64,000 nt of DNA from Cinclus cinclus. Its lineage: Eukaryota; Chordata; Aves; Passeriformes; Cinclidae. A program made the position numbers and the translations under genes. The stretch's first letter is position 1, and each line of letters opens with the position of its first letter. The notes beneath the pieces were generated by a model. It saw nothing but the letters and a program-made list of their open reading frames with translations. It was not told where the DNA came from and searched no databases. Positions 52,542-63,890 of this stretch are shown one piece after another. The DNA is taken from assembly GCF_963662255.1 (NCBI RefSeq), contig NC_085055.1, forward strand, positions 17,718,704 to 17,782,703. The letters are read 5' to 3'.

Positions 52542-54324
52542 CCCCGGCGGAGCGGAGCAGGACCGGGCCGGGCCCGGCGGAGCGGGGACAGCCGCTGCGG
52601 AGCCCCGGCCGGGCGGTGAGCCCCGGGCGGCGGCGGGGCAGGGCAGGGCAGGGCACGGCGGGGCGGGGTGATCGGTGCCGACCCTGCGCTGAGCCCTGCG
52701 GCACCGGCACGGGCCGAGGCGGTGGGGATGGGCTGCGGGGTGAGCGGCCAGGGGTCACGGGAGGTCCGGCTGCTCGGGAGGGAGGGCAGGGCGCAGAGCT
52801 AGCTCCCTGGGGAGCTGGAGCTTGGGACGTGCGCGGTCCCCGCCTCTGCGGGAGCGCATCCCGGGTGCCGAGCTCCTGATGCAGAAGGACACGATCGCGA
52901 TTAAAGAAAACTGGCTTGCTGTTGCCCCCACCTGGAAGATAGTTGGAGAGGTTCACTGTGCAGGACGGGAAAACGATGTTAAACGCGCCTTGTTTTTTTT
53001 CCCTTTTATGACGTTAACAAGTTAACGTATAGAAGAAGCCGTAACAGAAGTCTATTATCTTGAAAGAGACTGAGCCAAAGTTTCCTACAGTGTACTGAGT
53101 ATGGTCTCATTATAATTTTATTAGAAGGCTGTTGAGCCCTCTGATGGTTGCTTAAAATAAGCTGTATTAATTAATTCTTGGAAATTCTTATTTAATGTGG
53201 GAGACTGAACCGCTACATTAAACACTTAAAACAATTTATGGACGATTATTTAATTAATGGAGCTCTAAAATAGAGCTAAGAGACTCCTGACATAGGGATT
53301 AATATTTCACTGGCCACTGATTTCAATTTTTATGCAGTGAGAGGAGCCCACGTTAAAGTATGGACTTTCAGCATCACTGTAAAAGTGGAATGCAGTAGTG
53401 TAATCCGTGGTTGAAAATTCGGTCGAGGTAGCTGTAGTAAGATAGTGGTTTTCCCTCTTGGTAAGTTTATCTTCTGTGTTGGGAGTTTCTGTAATGGACA
53501 GTAGAAAATGATTTTGTTCTGTGAGCCTGAAACATCAAAGGTGTCTTTGAAATGTGACAAGATGTTCATGATATGAAATGGAAAAACATTGCCATACAGC
53601 TGGTTTTGTAGTATATTAAGGAGAACACTCTATATAGATACTGTTCTATGTTGCAGGATAATTCATTTGGTGCCTGAATTTTTTAAACTTAATTAGTTGT
53701 TATAATCTATTATATCGGGAATAAGATAATGCTGCTTATTCCGTGTTTCTACACAGTACTGTAATGGAATGAGGTAATTATTTTCGTGCTTAACAATTCA
53801 AGAATTTTAGAAGTGATCTTTTAGTATGTGTATTTTGCAAGCTGTCTGCATGATATTCTGACAAGTATCCTCTTAATAGACCTTTACTTGACCACTTCTG
53901 CTTATCACAAGTGCAAAGAAATTGACTCTTGTAGAAATGTAAAGACAGCAGGTGAAGATGTGTGATGTGTTTTATGACTGCACAAGTGATGTGTGCTGTG
54001 CAATGTCCTGGTTATCACAAATGTGTGGAAAACAGCCCCCTGACACCTAAGATACCCCACAAACCAAGTGGTATTTGTATAGACTCGGATGATGGACGCA
54101 GTTTGTGGAAACAGTAGATGATTTTTGTGTCACTTATGTCTATTGATAAAGATCCGCACCAGCCTTTTGAAGTTGTATATCATGATATAAAGGCCCTGAG
54201 GAGATAAATTACTGGGATCAACTCTGGTGGCTCTGACTGAGATTTGTGTACTTAGACCAGTGTTTTCCAACTTGGGGCTGCTTGTTAGCTGTCTAAAAGA
54301 TTATGCCTCCTAAATCAGGCCTGA

Positions 54325-54625
54325 CTGCTAGCCCCTGTTGACTTCAGCAGTAGTTGTAGATGTTCTGCACCAAAGAAAATCACGAGACTTTTATTTAAGC
54401 ATCTAAGTGAGAATTTAGGTGCTTGACTTCAGGTACAAATATTTGAAAATTTGGGCCTTAACCTCTCTGTTCTTCAGTTAATGCATCTGTAAAGTTTGAT
54501 AATAGCATTGACCTACCTCACAGGCAAGATGTGAGGCTTTATTTATTAATGTTTTTAAGCAATTGGAGATCCTTGAAGAGGAGGTGCTATAGAAGTGAAA
54601 GTATTATTGTAAATGATACTGTAGT
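54325..54625 (+). mobile_element. Ancient amniote MIR/CR1-like retroposon fossil
   Basis: The text tracks a very old interspersed repeat seen in reptiles and mammals. It has a 'cctgttgacttcagcag' block, 'aggtgcttgacttcaggtac', 'tttgaaaatttgggcctta' and 'tctgttcttcagttaatgca'. It continues with 'tctgtaaa', 'gacctacctcacagg' and a tail of 'gtgctatagaagtgaaagta' then 'ttattg'. It is heavily diverged. The class name is from remembered repeat consensus. Confidence 0.6.
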
Positions 54626-55329
54626 AGGAAAAAATATATGTAAATTAATGGACATAAACAGCAGCAATGTTTTCTAAGAAAAATAAATATATAAAATATG
54701 TACATGTGTACATCATATGCACCAATAGATGATTTACCTTTTTGTGCTTCTCCTCCAAATGCAGTGCGTGTATCTGCATTTCTGTTCAGCCAGGTAAGCT
54801 CCAGTGCTGTGCAGTTCAGGTGAGCCCAGCCAGCTGTCGCCGCTCCAGCTCCATCTCATAGACATCCAGAGGTCACTCTGAGTGCTCCTGCAGCTCAGCT
54901 GGAGCTCCCTGCACAGGTCTTTCCTTTACTTTGCCTTAGTCCTGCAGGCTTTGGCTGCAGGGAGCTGCTGAGGTGTGCCAGGGGTGCTCTGGGCACACCA
55001 CTGAGCTCCCTCCCGTGTGGGAATGTGTGCAGGAGCTGCTGTCCCACGGAAGCTGTTGTGGAGCTGAAATACTGATTACAGTAAGAAGTGTATACTCCAT
55101 CTTTTTCTTTACTATCCACATCATAGTTTTATTCTTGCCTTTTCTCTGTAAGCAGTATTTGCCATTTTGACTAAACCAATGGTTTCACCTGGGATCCATG
55201 GACTACATAAAGAGCTGCGAAAGGTAAGTAAGAAAAGCAAATCAATCATCAGGGACTTAAATCTGTTGCATGAGGGTCAACTTTAAAGCATTTAGAGGTT
55301 GGCACAATACAAAAAGTTGAAGATCACAG

Positions 55330-55560
55330 GCCTAAACAGGATTTTCAGGCTTATTTACATTGAATGATCATGTTACATATCAGGTTCTTACCCATATATT
55401 TGAAAGTATCAGAGCCAAATTAAATGGACAGTCTGATCTTATACCAAATCCTTCTCTCTGCTTACACAAATTTTGGGAAATTCCGCTGGTTTCAGGAGTG
55501 TTAGTCTGGATCCACATCACAGTACCCGTCAGAAAAAAATCATGCATTGTGTACATGTCT
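55330..55560. mobile_element. Possible second ancient retroposon piece
   Basis: Phrases such as 'agagccaaattaaatgg', 'tacacaaattttgggaaatt' and 'ccgctggtttcaggagtgtt' loosely recall an old reptilian repeat with 'acaccagtgtaaat' modules. Similarity is weak. Confidence 0.22.
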
Positions 55561-58500
55561 GGCTACTGTAGAATCCCAGTATTATATTTGTATTTTGGGT
55601 TCCTTTGAGTGTACAGATGCTTGTCCAAAGCCAACCTTTGTTCAAGTTTCAGTAAAAAAAAAAGTTAAGTAAAAATACAGAAAGATAAAATCTGCATGGC
55701 TGGTGGTGTTTTATTACTGTAGCTATTTCAGTCACAACACTTGTGTGTTCTGGTTGTTTAAAACCACACAGAGATATGCAGCAAAAGGGGTGTGCATCAC
55801 TCACAAAATCCACACATCTTGCAGAAGAAGGCACTCTGTGGGAAAGCAGGGAAGACAGGGTAATCCACAACACTGTGGGGAAAATAATGGGAAATATGAG
55901 CTATTGGCTGGGATTTTTCTTGCTCAGTTTTTAGGTTTGGTTGTTTCGGTTTTTTTTCCTTCCTTTGTTACCCAGTCTGGGGCACAAGGAATGGAAACAC
56001 GAAGAAAAGAAATAAAGGCCTGATGCTTTCTCAGAAATTTTTTGACCTCTCCCTGATCACAGAGATCTTAAGATCACTAAAGATCTTAATATTTTTGTGG
56101 CAATGATCCTCAGTTCCTCTGCCTAACTGGAGCATACTGGACTCCAAATGGGAAGATCAAATGCAAAGTTTGGAATAGGCTGCCAGATATCAGTCATATT
56201 AGACCAAGAGAAGGAAAGAAAAACAGGAGGGCAGAACCCAGATAATCAGCACACAACCTGGGTGAATAGTGCTGCAAACCGGGCTTTTCTGTCTCACCTG
56301 GGACAGGTGGCAACTTCTACTGGAGTAAAGTTTTCTCTGGACCAAAGAGCAGCTGCAGGAGAAAGATCAATATGTGCTATTTGTGGGCAGCTTTTGCCTT
56401 TGACAATACCTGGGGATGTGTTAGGGCAATCTACCACAACTTTCATGTTGCCCTTCTGTACAGCTTGTGCCCAAGAGTTCAATTTTTAAAAAACAATTAA
56501 GTTTTTAATATCAATCGCAAACTGTCAGTGACACAATTATTTCTGCTCTCTCCTTTGAAAGTGTCTCTAATAAATCCTGCAGTTGCAGAGAAGACATTAT
56601 ATTTGTTTTTTTTACCACTAGCCCACAAGTATTAAAGAATCACACAATGTTCATTTATATAATGCACATTTGACAGAAATGTACTAAAGTGTTTCACAAA
56701 AACATGGAAGGAATGTTATCTTGTTGGTTGGTTAAAAGGCCTGCTTATGGATAGAATTTTCTGTTTTATCATAGAAAAAACAACATACTAGTATCTCTCA
56801 TGATATTTTGAAGTTTAGCACAAAGCCAAATAATAAAAAAATAGCTAACAACAGTGGGTATTGGGTTGTACATCCCTCCAATTAGAGCAATGACCTGTAT
56901 TTCCTGAAGTGACTGGTAGTTTGTCTCCCATCTACTTTTGTCTGGGTTGAGACAGCTTTAGAAGCATATATTGAAAATCATGATTAATCATAGTACTGTG
57001 GGCTGAGAACCTCCACCATCTTATTTTGAAAAGTGAGTTTCTGTCTGTGTTTATACTTCAAAGAACAGAAAAGAATAAATTTGTGTTATTTTTTCCCTGT
57101 AGGGTAAAAAGATATTTTTTAAAATATAGTGAAGGACAAGTGCAATGGAAGTATTGCTGCTTCTTACCTTAATGCTCTTTCTGTGTAGTTCAAATCATCA
57201 TTCACAGGGTTTGTTTTCAAGGTTTGCATCCCAAGGTAGCTCACTTTGTATAAAACACATTTCAGGTATGATGGGAGGGTGAGTTTCTGCACACAGACAG
57301 TTACTATGAGCTGAGAGGTACAGGTATAATTACAGGGTTAATGTGGAGTCCCAGTTTAAATCCTACCTTGGTGAACGATTTCACTGAAGTGAGAGAACTC
57401 CTCCAGCTGGCTGTCCTGGTTGTGCAAACAGACCAAACCCCACTGAGTGGGAATTTGAAGTGTGTGTGAAATGCAGGTTCTCTGTAGGTGTGCTGTGTGT
57501 TCACACCTGGGGCTGGACAGCTTTGCTTAGGGCAGTGGTCTTGGTGAATCCCAGGGGAAGGTGCTGTTGCAGTGCCCTTGCTCATGTTCATGACTGCTTC
57601 AATCCCATCTCTTTCCCATAACAATGTATTCTCTGCATCACCAAAAATTGTAATAACTGCTGGAGAAGCCAATATTTAAACATTAATGTGTCCAGAGGAA
57701 TGGGTTTTAACATCTCCGACCCGCTGGCTTAAGGATAAACAGAGCAGTTGTTATTAAAATGGGGTGAAATATGTTTATGGACACAAAACTGAGAGCCTAA
57801 AATTCATTGAAATTAAATGTGCCTGACTTTGTCAGAGTTCCTTGTGTGCACTTAAACCCTCCTGAGCTCAATGGCCCTTCCCCCTGGGTTGTTTTGTAGC
57901 TATTCTGTCCTTGTCTGTTCTACCAGTCTGGAGGAGAAGCTTCTATGGGGGGAGGTTAGTTGATTTTTTTATCATGTTATATTGCCAAAGAATCTAAAAA
58001 ATAAAGAAAATATAAAGAAGAAAAAAAAAAGAAAAAGTTGAATGTTTATATTTGCTTGTGATCCTCTCTTTTCATTTAGACCACATCAGAGGCAGCTCCC
58101 TGTCTGTTGTCCATTGGTGCAAAATCTTCACACAAACAGAACAAGTCTTCCCTTCACATTACAGACAAGTCAAGGAAACAATGGATTTTTCATGGCAATG
58201 ATTCCTAATGTTTCTGAAGGGTATTTAAATTTGGTAGCTCAGGGTTTTTTTGTTTTTTTTTTTAAGGTAGAAAATCCTGCAACTTACCCTGCTATCACAT
58301 TTTATCCAGGTGCATGTAGAAATGGAGGTAGCTGATGGAAATGCCTCAACTGAATTAACAAAATATGGTTTGTGTCATGGGGAAGGCATACTTCATGCTA
58401 GACACATTCAACTATGTTGATTTTTGATCAATGCAGAATAAAATACTCTTGCTTATGTTCAGGGAAGGAGCAGTGTTGGCCTTCTGCCTGTATCTGGTCT

Positions 58501-59830
58501 TACTGAAAACACCCGGGTCTGAAACCAGCTTCACAACTCAGCCTCTGAGCTGTCTCAGGCGTGGTGTGCACATGTCATGCAGATTGAGAGATTTGGCATC
58601 AAGGTGACCATAATCTCTTACAAATAGCTCCAAATGAGAAATATTTCAGCTGTTTTAAGAAGATTTTTACAGTAATCAAATACCGTGAGGTTGATTAGTC
58701 TCATTGGATTATGAAATTTGAGGGGAATTTCTTGAGTTATTCTTTTTTCTCTCCCAAACTTTCTTCTGATTTGTCAGGAAATCTAAATTTTAGACTTCAA
58801 TTCATTACAAGTCTAGATGTAAACTACGTTTCCTCATCCTACCTCTAAGTTGTTAAATCGTTTAGGAAAATTTAACAAATCCATTTTAGTAATTATTTCG
58901 TGATCTTTTCATTAGTAATAAATAGCAAAAACAGCATTTGGGTCTTGGTTGAGATTTTGTTTGTTTAACTATGTTTTTTTGTGAGTGAAATTTGAGGAAT
59001 AAAAAGAGAGATAAAGATCAAAATTTGCTTTCCTTTAAAATGAGGAGAACAAAACTTTTTATGACTTAGAAAAAGTGATGATGAACAATAATGCCAGCGT
59101 GGTTTCCATATGGAAAGTAAGGACTTGTTAGTTGGACAGTTAATAGTAAGAGAAAGAAAGTATTTCTCAGTGGAAAAAAAAAATCTGAAACTGTTGAAAA
59201 GTCTGAAGTAAATTAAATGAAACCATAAAATAGAAACCACACTTTCTTCTAGTTAGGTGCCAAACCTTTCTAGTGAGAATAAATTTAGATCTCCCTGCAT
59301 TATGTAAGTATCAACATTGCTTGGAAAAATAGTGGCATTCTAGTCTGGAAGTTCCTTCTTCTTACTTTTTGAAGGGGGGGCAAAAGTCTGTCTTCGGTAA
59401 TGATCACTAATACTATTAGTCCAGATAATATTTGGGTCGGTAGCCCCCGAAAAAAAAAAAACAAAACCAAAAACAAACCAACAAACGAACACCCTAAGTT
59501 CTTTATTTTTTGTGGGCAGTTGAATTTTGGCCCGAGGCCGAGCACCAGCTCTCCCCTCTCCCTGGAGCTGTGACCGGGGGCAGCGGAGGGGCCCGGGGCG
59601 GGGAGCTGCCCCCCGAGGGTGCCCGCAGGCCGGTGCTGAGAGCGCCCCGAGCCCCCGCATCTGCCCCGCTGCGTTTTGCTTAACCGGTGATGCTCTGGCG
59701 GAGCTGCGAAGCGGGATCCCTGTATTCCAGAGTGGGGTGGGTGGCGGGGAAGGAGACGGGGAAACAGCGGCATCAGCCGGGTCCTAGCCCTGCTCGGGGA
59801 TGGGCAGTGCCCGCTGCGGGGAGCGGGGCT

Positions 59831-60197
59831 GGAGCCGGGGGATGGAGCCGGGGGATGGAGCCGGGGGATGGAGCCGGGGGATGGAGCCGGGGGATGGAGC
59901 TGGGAATGGAGCCGGGGGATGGAGCCGGGGGATGGAGCTGGGGGATGGAGCCGGGGGATGGAGCCGGGAGATGGAGCCGGGGGATGGAGCTGGGAATGGA
60001 GCCGGGGGATGGAGCCGGGGGATGGAGCTGGGAATGGAGCCGGGGGATGGAGCCGGGGGATGGAGCTGGGGGATGGAGCCGGGGGATGGAGCCGGGAGAT
60101 GGAGCCGGGAGATGGAGCTGGGAATGGAGCTGGGAATGGAGCCGGGAGATGGAGCCGGGAGATGGAGCCGGGGGATGGAGCCGGGGGATGGAGCTGG
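59831..60197 (+). repeat. 12/13-bp G-rich minisatellite, about 28 copies
   Basis: Units are GGAGCCGGGGGAT (13 bp) with variants GGAGCCGGGAGAT, GGAGCTGGGGGAT and the 12-bp GGAGCTGGGAAT. Each has a run of three to five G, so the plus strand can form G-quadruplexes. Stop codons are absent from all frames, which explains long ORFs on both strands. Confidence 0.95.
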
Positions 60198-60302
60198 CCG
60201 CCTCCTGCCCGCTGCCGCAGGTCCGGGATTTGCCCGTTCACGCGGTGGAGGGCACGGCCGCAGCCCCAGCGTTGGCAGCACCCTTCTCCGGTCCTTTCCT
60301 CC

Positions 60303-60547
60303 TTCATGCTTTCTTTCTCTTTTCTCCTTTCCTTCTTTCCTTCTTCTTTCTTTCTTCTTTCCTCCTCCTTCTTTCCTTCTTTCCTTCTTTCCTTCTTTCC
60401 TTCTTTCCTTCTTTCCTTCTTTCCTTCTTTCCTTCTTTCCTTCTTCTCTTCTTCTTTCCTTCTTTCCTTCTTTCCTTCTTTCCTTCTTTCCTTCTTCTCT
60501 TCTTCTTCTTTCCTTCTTTCCTTCTTTCCTTCTTTCCTTCTTTCCTT
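60303..60547. repeat. (CTTTCCTT)-type polypyrimidine microsatellite
   Basis: Nearly uninterrupted C/T over about 245 bp, mostly CTTTCCTT units with CTTCTCTTCTT interruptions. A mirror-repeat composition suited to triplex (H-DNA) formation. It lies 105 bp after the G-rich minisatellite. Confidence 0.95.
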
Positions 60548-62084
60548 TGGCTCTTTCTCATTTTCTCTTTTTTTCCACTCCCTTTCTGTTTATCCTTTCC
60601 CAATTTTTAATTCAGTTCATCTTTAAAAGAATAAGCGATGAAATCATATTGCTGTGGGCGAAATACCGATTAATGAATTCAATGTCTGTTCTAGAAGGGC
60701 CGCTTCCCCCTTAATATCGTTAATTCCTGGCTTCATTTTATAGGATGGAGGGCGAGGAAGCAGGGAGGGAAGTAAGAATGTCCCAGGAGACATTTGTGAC
60801 GGTTGGGATGAAGTTCTGTATGCCTGCTGGTGTCTATCTGTTGGCAGACCCGGAGTGGGTCGCGCAGGGCCACGGGTGTTCCTCGTTTCTCCAGGCGTTC
60901 CTTGTTCCGCAGGCAAATGTATCCGGTGGTCCGAGCGACGGGTTCCTAAAGCCTCAGGGTCTCTGCTGCATTAAAACTCTCGGTGGAAATCCATCGTGTC
61001 ACTGCTGGAATTAATAATCTCTGGTGTTTTTACTAGCAATTAACGAAGATTAGTCGCTTCGTTTAGAAATGGGGCCGTTAACGACGGAGGAGGTGGGAAG
61101 GAAGACGCGCGTTTCTCGTAGGTGACTCGCCGGTGTGCACGGGGACGCGGCGGGGCATTGCCACCGCTCTCCGACACGCGCCCTAAACTCGACGGTAATC
61201 TTTAAAGCCATAAATAAATGAGTAACGCCGCCTTTTCCTCCGGTCTCTTGGCAGGGAAGGACCGTCCCTTCCCAGCCGCCGTGGCCCGCTGGAAGGAGCC
61301 CCCGGGCCCTGCGGTCCGGGGCCCGTAGCCCGCAGCCGCTGCCAGCCCCAGGAGCGCAGATGTATCCCTGTCCTGGCTCGGGGGGCACGTGTCAGTGCGG
61401 AGCGGCAGCTGTAGGATCGCTTACTGCAGGATCTGGTAGTAATCAGAAAGGTGAGGAGTTAGCGAAATACATGTTGTATTTATTGCCAGTTTACAGGGAG
61501 ACAGAGGGCGGCCGATGCCGCAAAGTGAGCCATTTGTAGGGTTAAGTGTTTCAGCCCTCGCCCACGGGCAGCCTCGCCGGTTACGGGGAGATGGATTTCG
61601 GCCCTTCCCGGGACCACCTCCCACCCCTGGATGTTTGTTTGCTCCCTCTCTCGGCTCCCTTCGAGGCGGCTGTGATGAGCTCTACCTCCGATTTTCCCAC
61701 CACGGAAATGCTTCGCCGTTCCCCTCCAGATTTCTCTTCCGTCCGCGGCGTTGGCACAGGAGATCCCCGAGGATGTAACCCTCGGAGGAAGCTTCCTTAG
61801 GACTGGCAGAGGCAGAGTGCCCTCCTTTCCCCCCGGCCCGCTCAGCGGAGCTCGAGAGTGGTCCCGGACTCGGCTCGGGGGACCCGGGGTGTTCTGTCCC
61901 CTGTTCCCGGCCTTCTGCAGAACCTCCTCCCGTACTGAGCTGCCCCTTCTGCGACTGCCAGGCGCACTGTGCCTGTAAATTAATGAAAACGTAACAACTC
62001 AAAAAGGAAACGAAAAATAAAAAAAAAGAGAAATGGTGCTGAAAAGTGCGGATAGGACATAAAAGTGATGGGAAAAGGTTCAAA

Positions 62085-62240
62085 GCTTTCAGTGATGACT
62101 TTTCAACCTTTATTTATGTGCCTATTAATGCAATATCCATCATGGAGATACGCATCTTTATCCTTTTCAACTGATATGCTGGGAATCAATTGGATATGCA
62201 GATTACATTTCATAAGTTTCCAAATGTTAATCTCCCCGGC
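62085..62240. promoter_or_regulatory. Candidate developmental enhancer in CpG domain
   Basis: An AT-rich 155-bp block inside GC-rich DNA. It holds CCTTTATTTATG, CTATTAATGCAATATCCATC, TGATATGC and ATATGCAGATTACATTTC, suggesting homeodomain, POU and HOX/PBX-type sites. Position upstream of presumed PAX3 makes a neural or neural-crest enhancer possible. This is inference. Confidence 0.35.
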
Positions 62241-62255
62241 CTTTTGCTGGTAATT

Positions 62256-62257
<2 letters not shown>

Positions 62258-62288
<31 letters not shown>

Positions 62289-62331
62289 CAAATAGTATTA
62301 TGTTTCTGCTACAAAAAAAAAAAAAAAAAAA
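62258..62331. repeat. T29 and A19 runs facing each other across 26 bp
   Basis: T29 at 62258-62286 and A19 at 62313-62331 could fold into a long hairpin or cruciform. The A run continues into an A/C-rich stretch to about 62375. Confidence 0.9.
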
Positions 62332-62653
62332 CAAACCAAAAAGAAAAAAACAAACAAATAAACAGAAAAACCCCTCACTAAAAATAATTAATCTTTAGGC
62401 TACTTGTCTCGATTTATTGCTAAGGCTTGGGCCCAGAAACCAGCCCCTCCTGCGCGCTCCAGCTCGGGTCTTCCCAAGGTGTCGGCTCCCGGTCCGGGCT
62501 TCTCCGGCGCGGAGGCGTCTGCGGGCTCGGGCGGCCCTCTGCCCCCGCAGCGCGGTGCTCTGTGAGCCGGGGAAGGTGTCCGAGCAGTATTTTACCCTTC
62601 TAAACTAAGGCTGGTTCCCTCCCGACCTTACAGCCTGGTGGCCGGGGAAGCAT

Positions 62654-62741
62654 CCCGCTGATCCCACTGCCACGTCCCGCTGATCCCACTGCCACGTCCC
62701 GCTGATCCCACTGCCACGTCCCGCTGATCCCACTGCCACGT
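62654..62741. repeat. 22-bp tandem repeat, four perfect copies
   Basis: The unit starts CCCGCTGATCCCACTGCC, and copies begin at 62654, 62676, 62698 and 62720. The copies look identical, so the array is recent. Confidence 0.95.
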
Positions 62742-63065
62742 CCCGCCGCGTTCCCCGGGTGGCTGCCGCAGAGCGCGGCGGCGGGGCTCTTTTACAGCCC
62801 CGGCTCGATGAGTAATGTCCCCCGGACACCCCTGGGTCCATAAGCGGGGAGGGGTGATGTGCAAAAATAGGGTGCGGAGCGGCTTTTCTCGAAGGACTCC
62901 ATGGCGGAGCTTGTTTCGGAGAGCGAGGCTGGGCTGTACGGAGCTGCCTGTCGCTGTGGCTGCCGGCGGGGTGTCGCGGGATGCCACCACCTGCTGCCTC
63001 CCTACCTGCCCCGCTTTCCGTCCCACCACCCCCGACGCAGGGGATTCAATAATCGTTCATATTAC

Positions 63066-63093
63066 ATTGGCGCCAAATTACCTTTTTATAAAA
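63066..63093. promoter_or_regulatory. CCAAT/E2F palindrome next to a TATA-like motif
   Basis: TTGGCGCCAA (63067-63076) is a palindromic E2F-type site overlapping an inverted CCAAT (ATTGG). TATAAAA follows at 63087-63093. It sits in a small AT-rich gap between CpG-dense blocks. Confidence 0.35.
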
Positions 63094-63735
63094 TTATAAA
63101 TTACAAAACAGCACTGAAATTTCTCTTCTGTGGCATTTTACAGATCGCCGTCCTGCGCGGGTCACTCTCATCCGAGCCCGTCGATACCGGTTTGGCTTAA
63201 GGCGTCTGTGGTCCGTGGCATGCCCCCACGCCTGGCTTGCGGTGGGGAAGGATCCTCCTAACGCGGAGCACACGCTCGGGGCGGGCCAGCGGTTCCTGGA
63301 AGCCCGCAGCCCCAGATCTGCAAGCACACAGGGCACAAGCTCCTCTGTCCTCACCGGCGGGCAGCGGCTCTCGGGCTCTACGCTGCCCGGGAGGCCGTGA
63401 CCCGGAGGCAGAGGGTCCCCCAAAAACACACAGCCGCCCGCTCTGTGACGGGGCGGGGGGCGGGGGAAGAGGGAAAACTGTGCGAAGGGAAAGCCATGAG
63501 GCAGCGGGTGAAGCTGAACAGGGCAGCCTCGAGGGTCTCCTCGGCCGGAGACCCAAACCCAGAGGTTTCTTTTTGACTTGTTTATGGCGAGGACAGCGTG
63601 GAGTACGAAACAGCAGCTACAGGCGTCCATACATACTCAATAGTTATGCCAGTCTTGACTTTCTTCGTTCTGTCTTAGGGTTTTTAGTGTTGATGTTTTT
63701 TCGATTTTCTTTCTCTCTCCCTCTCTTTTTTCTCT

Positions 63736-63890
63736 TCCTCTCCTCTCCTCTCCTCTCCTCTCCTCTCCTCTCCTCTCCTCTCCTCTCCTCTCCTCTCCTC
63801 TCCTCTCCTCTCCTCTCCTCTCCTCTCCTCTCCTCTCCTCTCCTCTCCTCTCCTCTCCTCTCCTCTCCTCTCCTCTCCTCTCCTCTCCTC
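63736..63890. repeat. (TCTCC)n microsatellite, about 31 copies
   Basis: A perfect pyrimidine pentamer array over about 155 bp, preceded by a CT-rich lead-in from 63705. It leaves frames open on both strands. Triplex-forming composition. Confidence 0.97.

Larger units (their letters stand above)
61050..63620. promoter_or_regulatory. CpG-rich region with interspersed AT-rich islands
   Basis: Dense CpG stretches (61080-61420, 61550-61960, 62400-63060, 63120-63560) alternate with AT-rich segments. The pattern resembles the large CpG-rich domains around developmental transcription-factor genes. No exon was recognised. Confidence 0.5.

Noticed and set aside
59300..60714. Long overlapping ORFs of 165-335 codons on both strands
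   Set aside because: They are products of the stop-free 12/13-bp minisatellite and the CTTTCCTT tract; translations are pure repeats.
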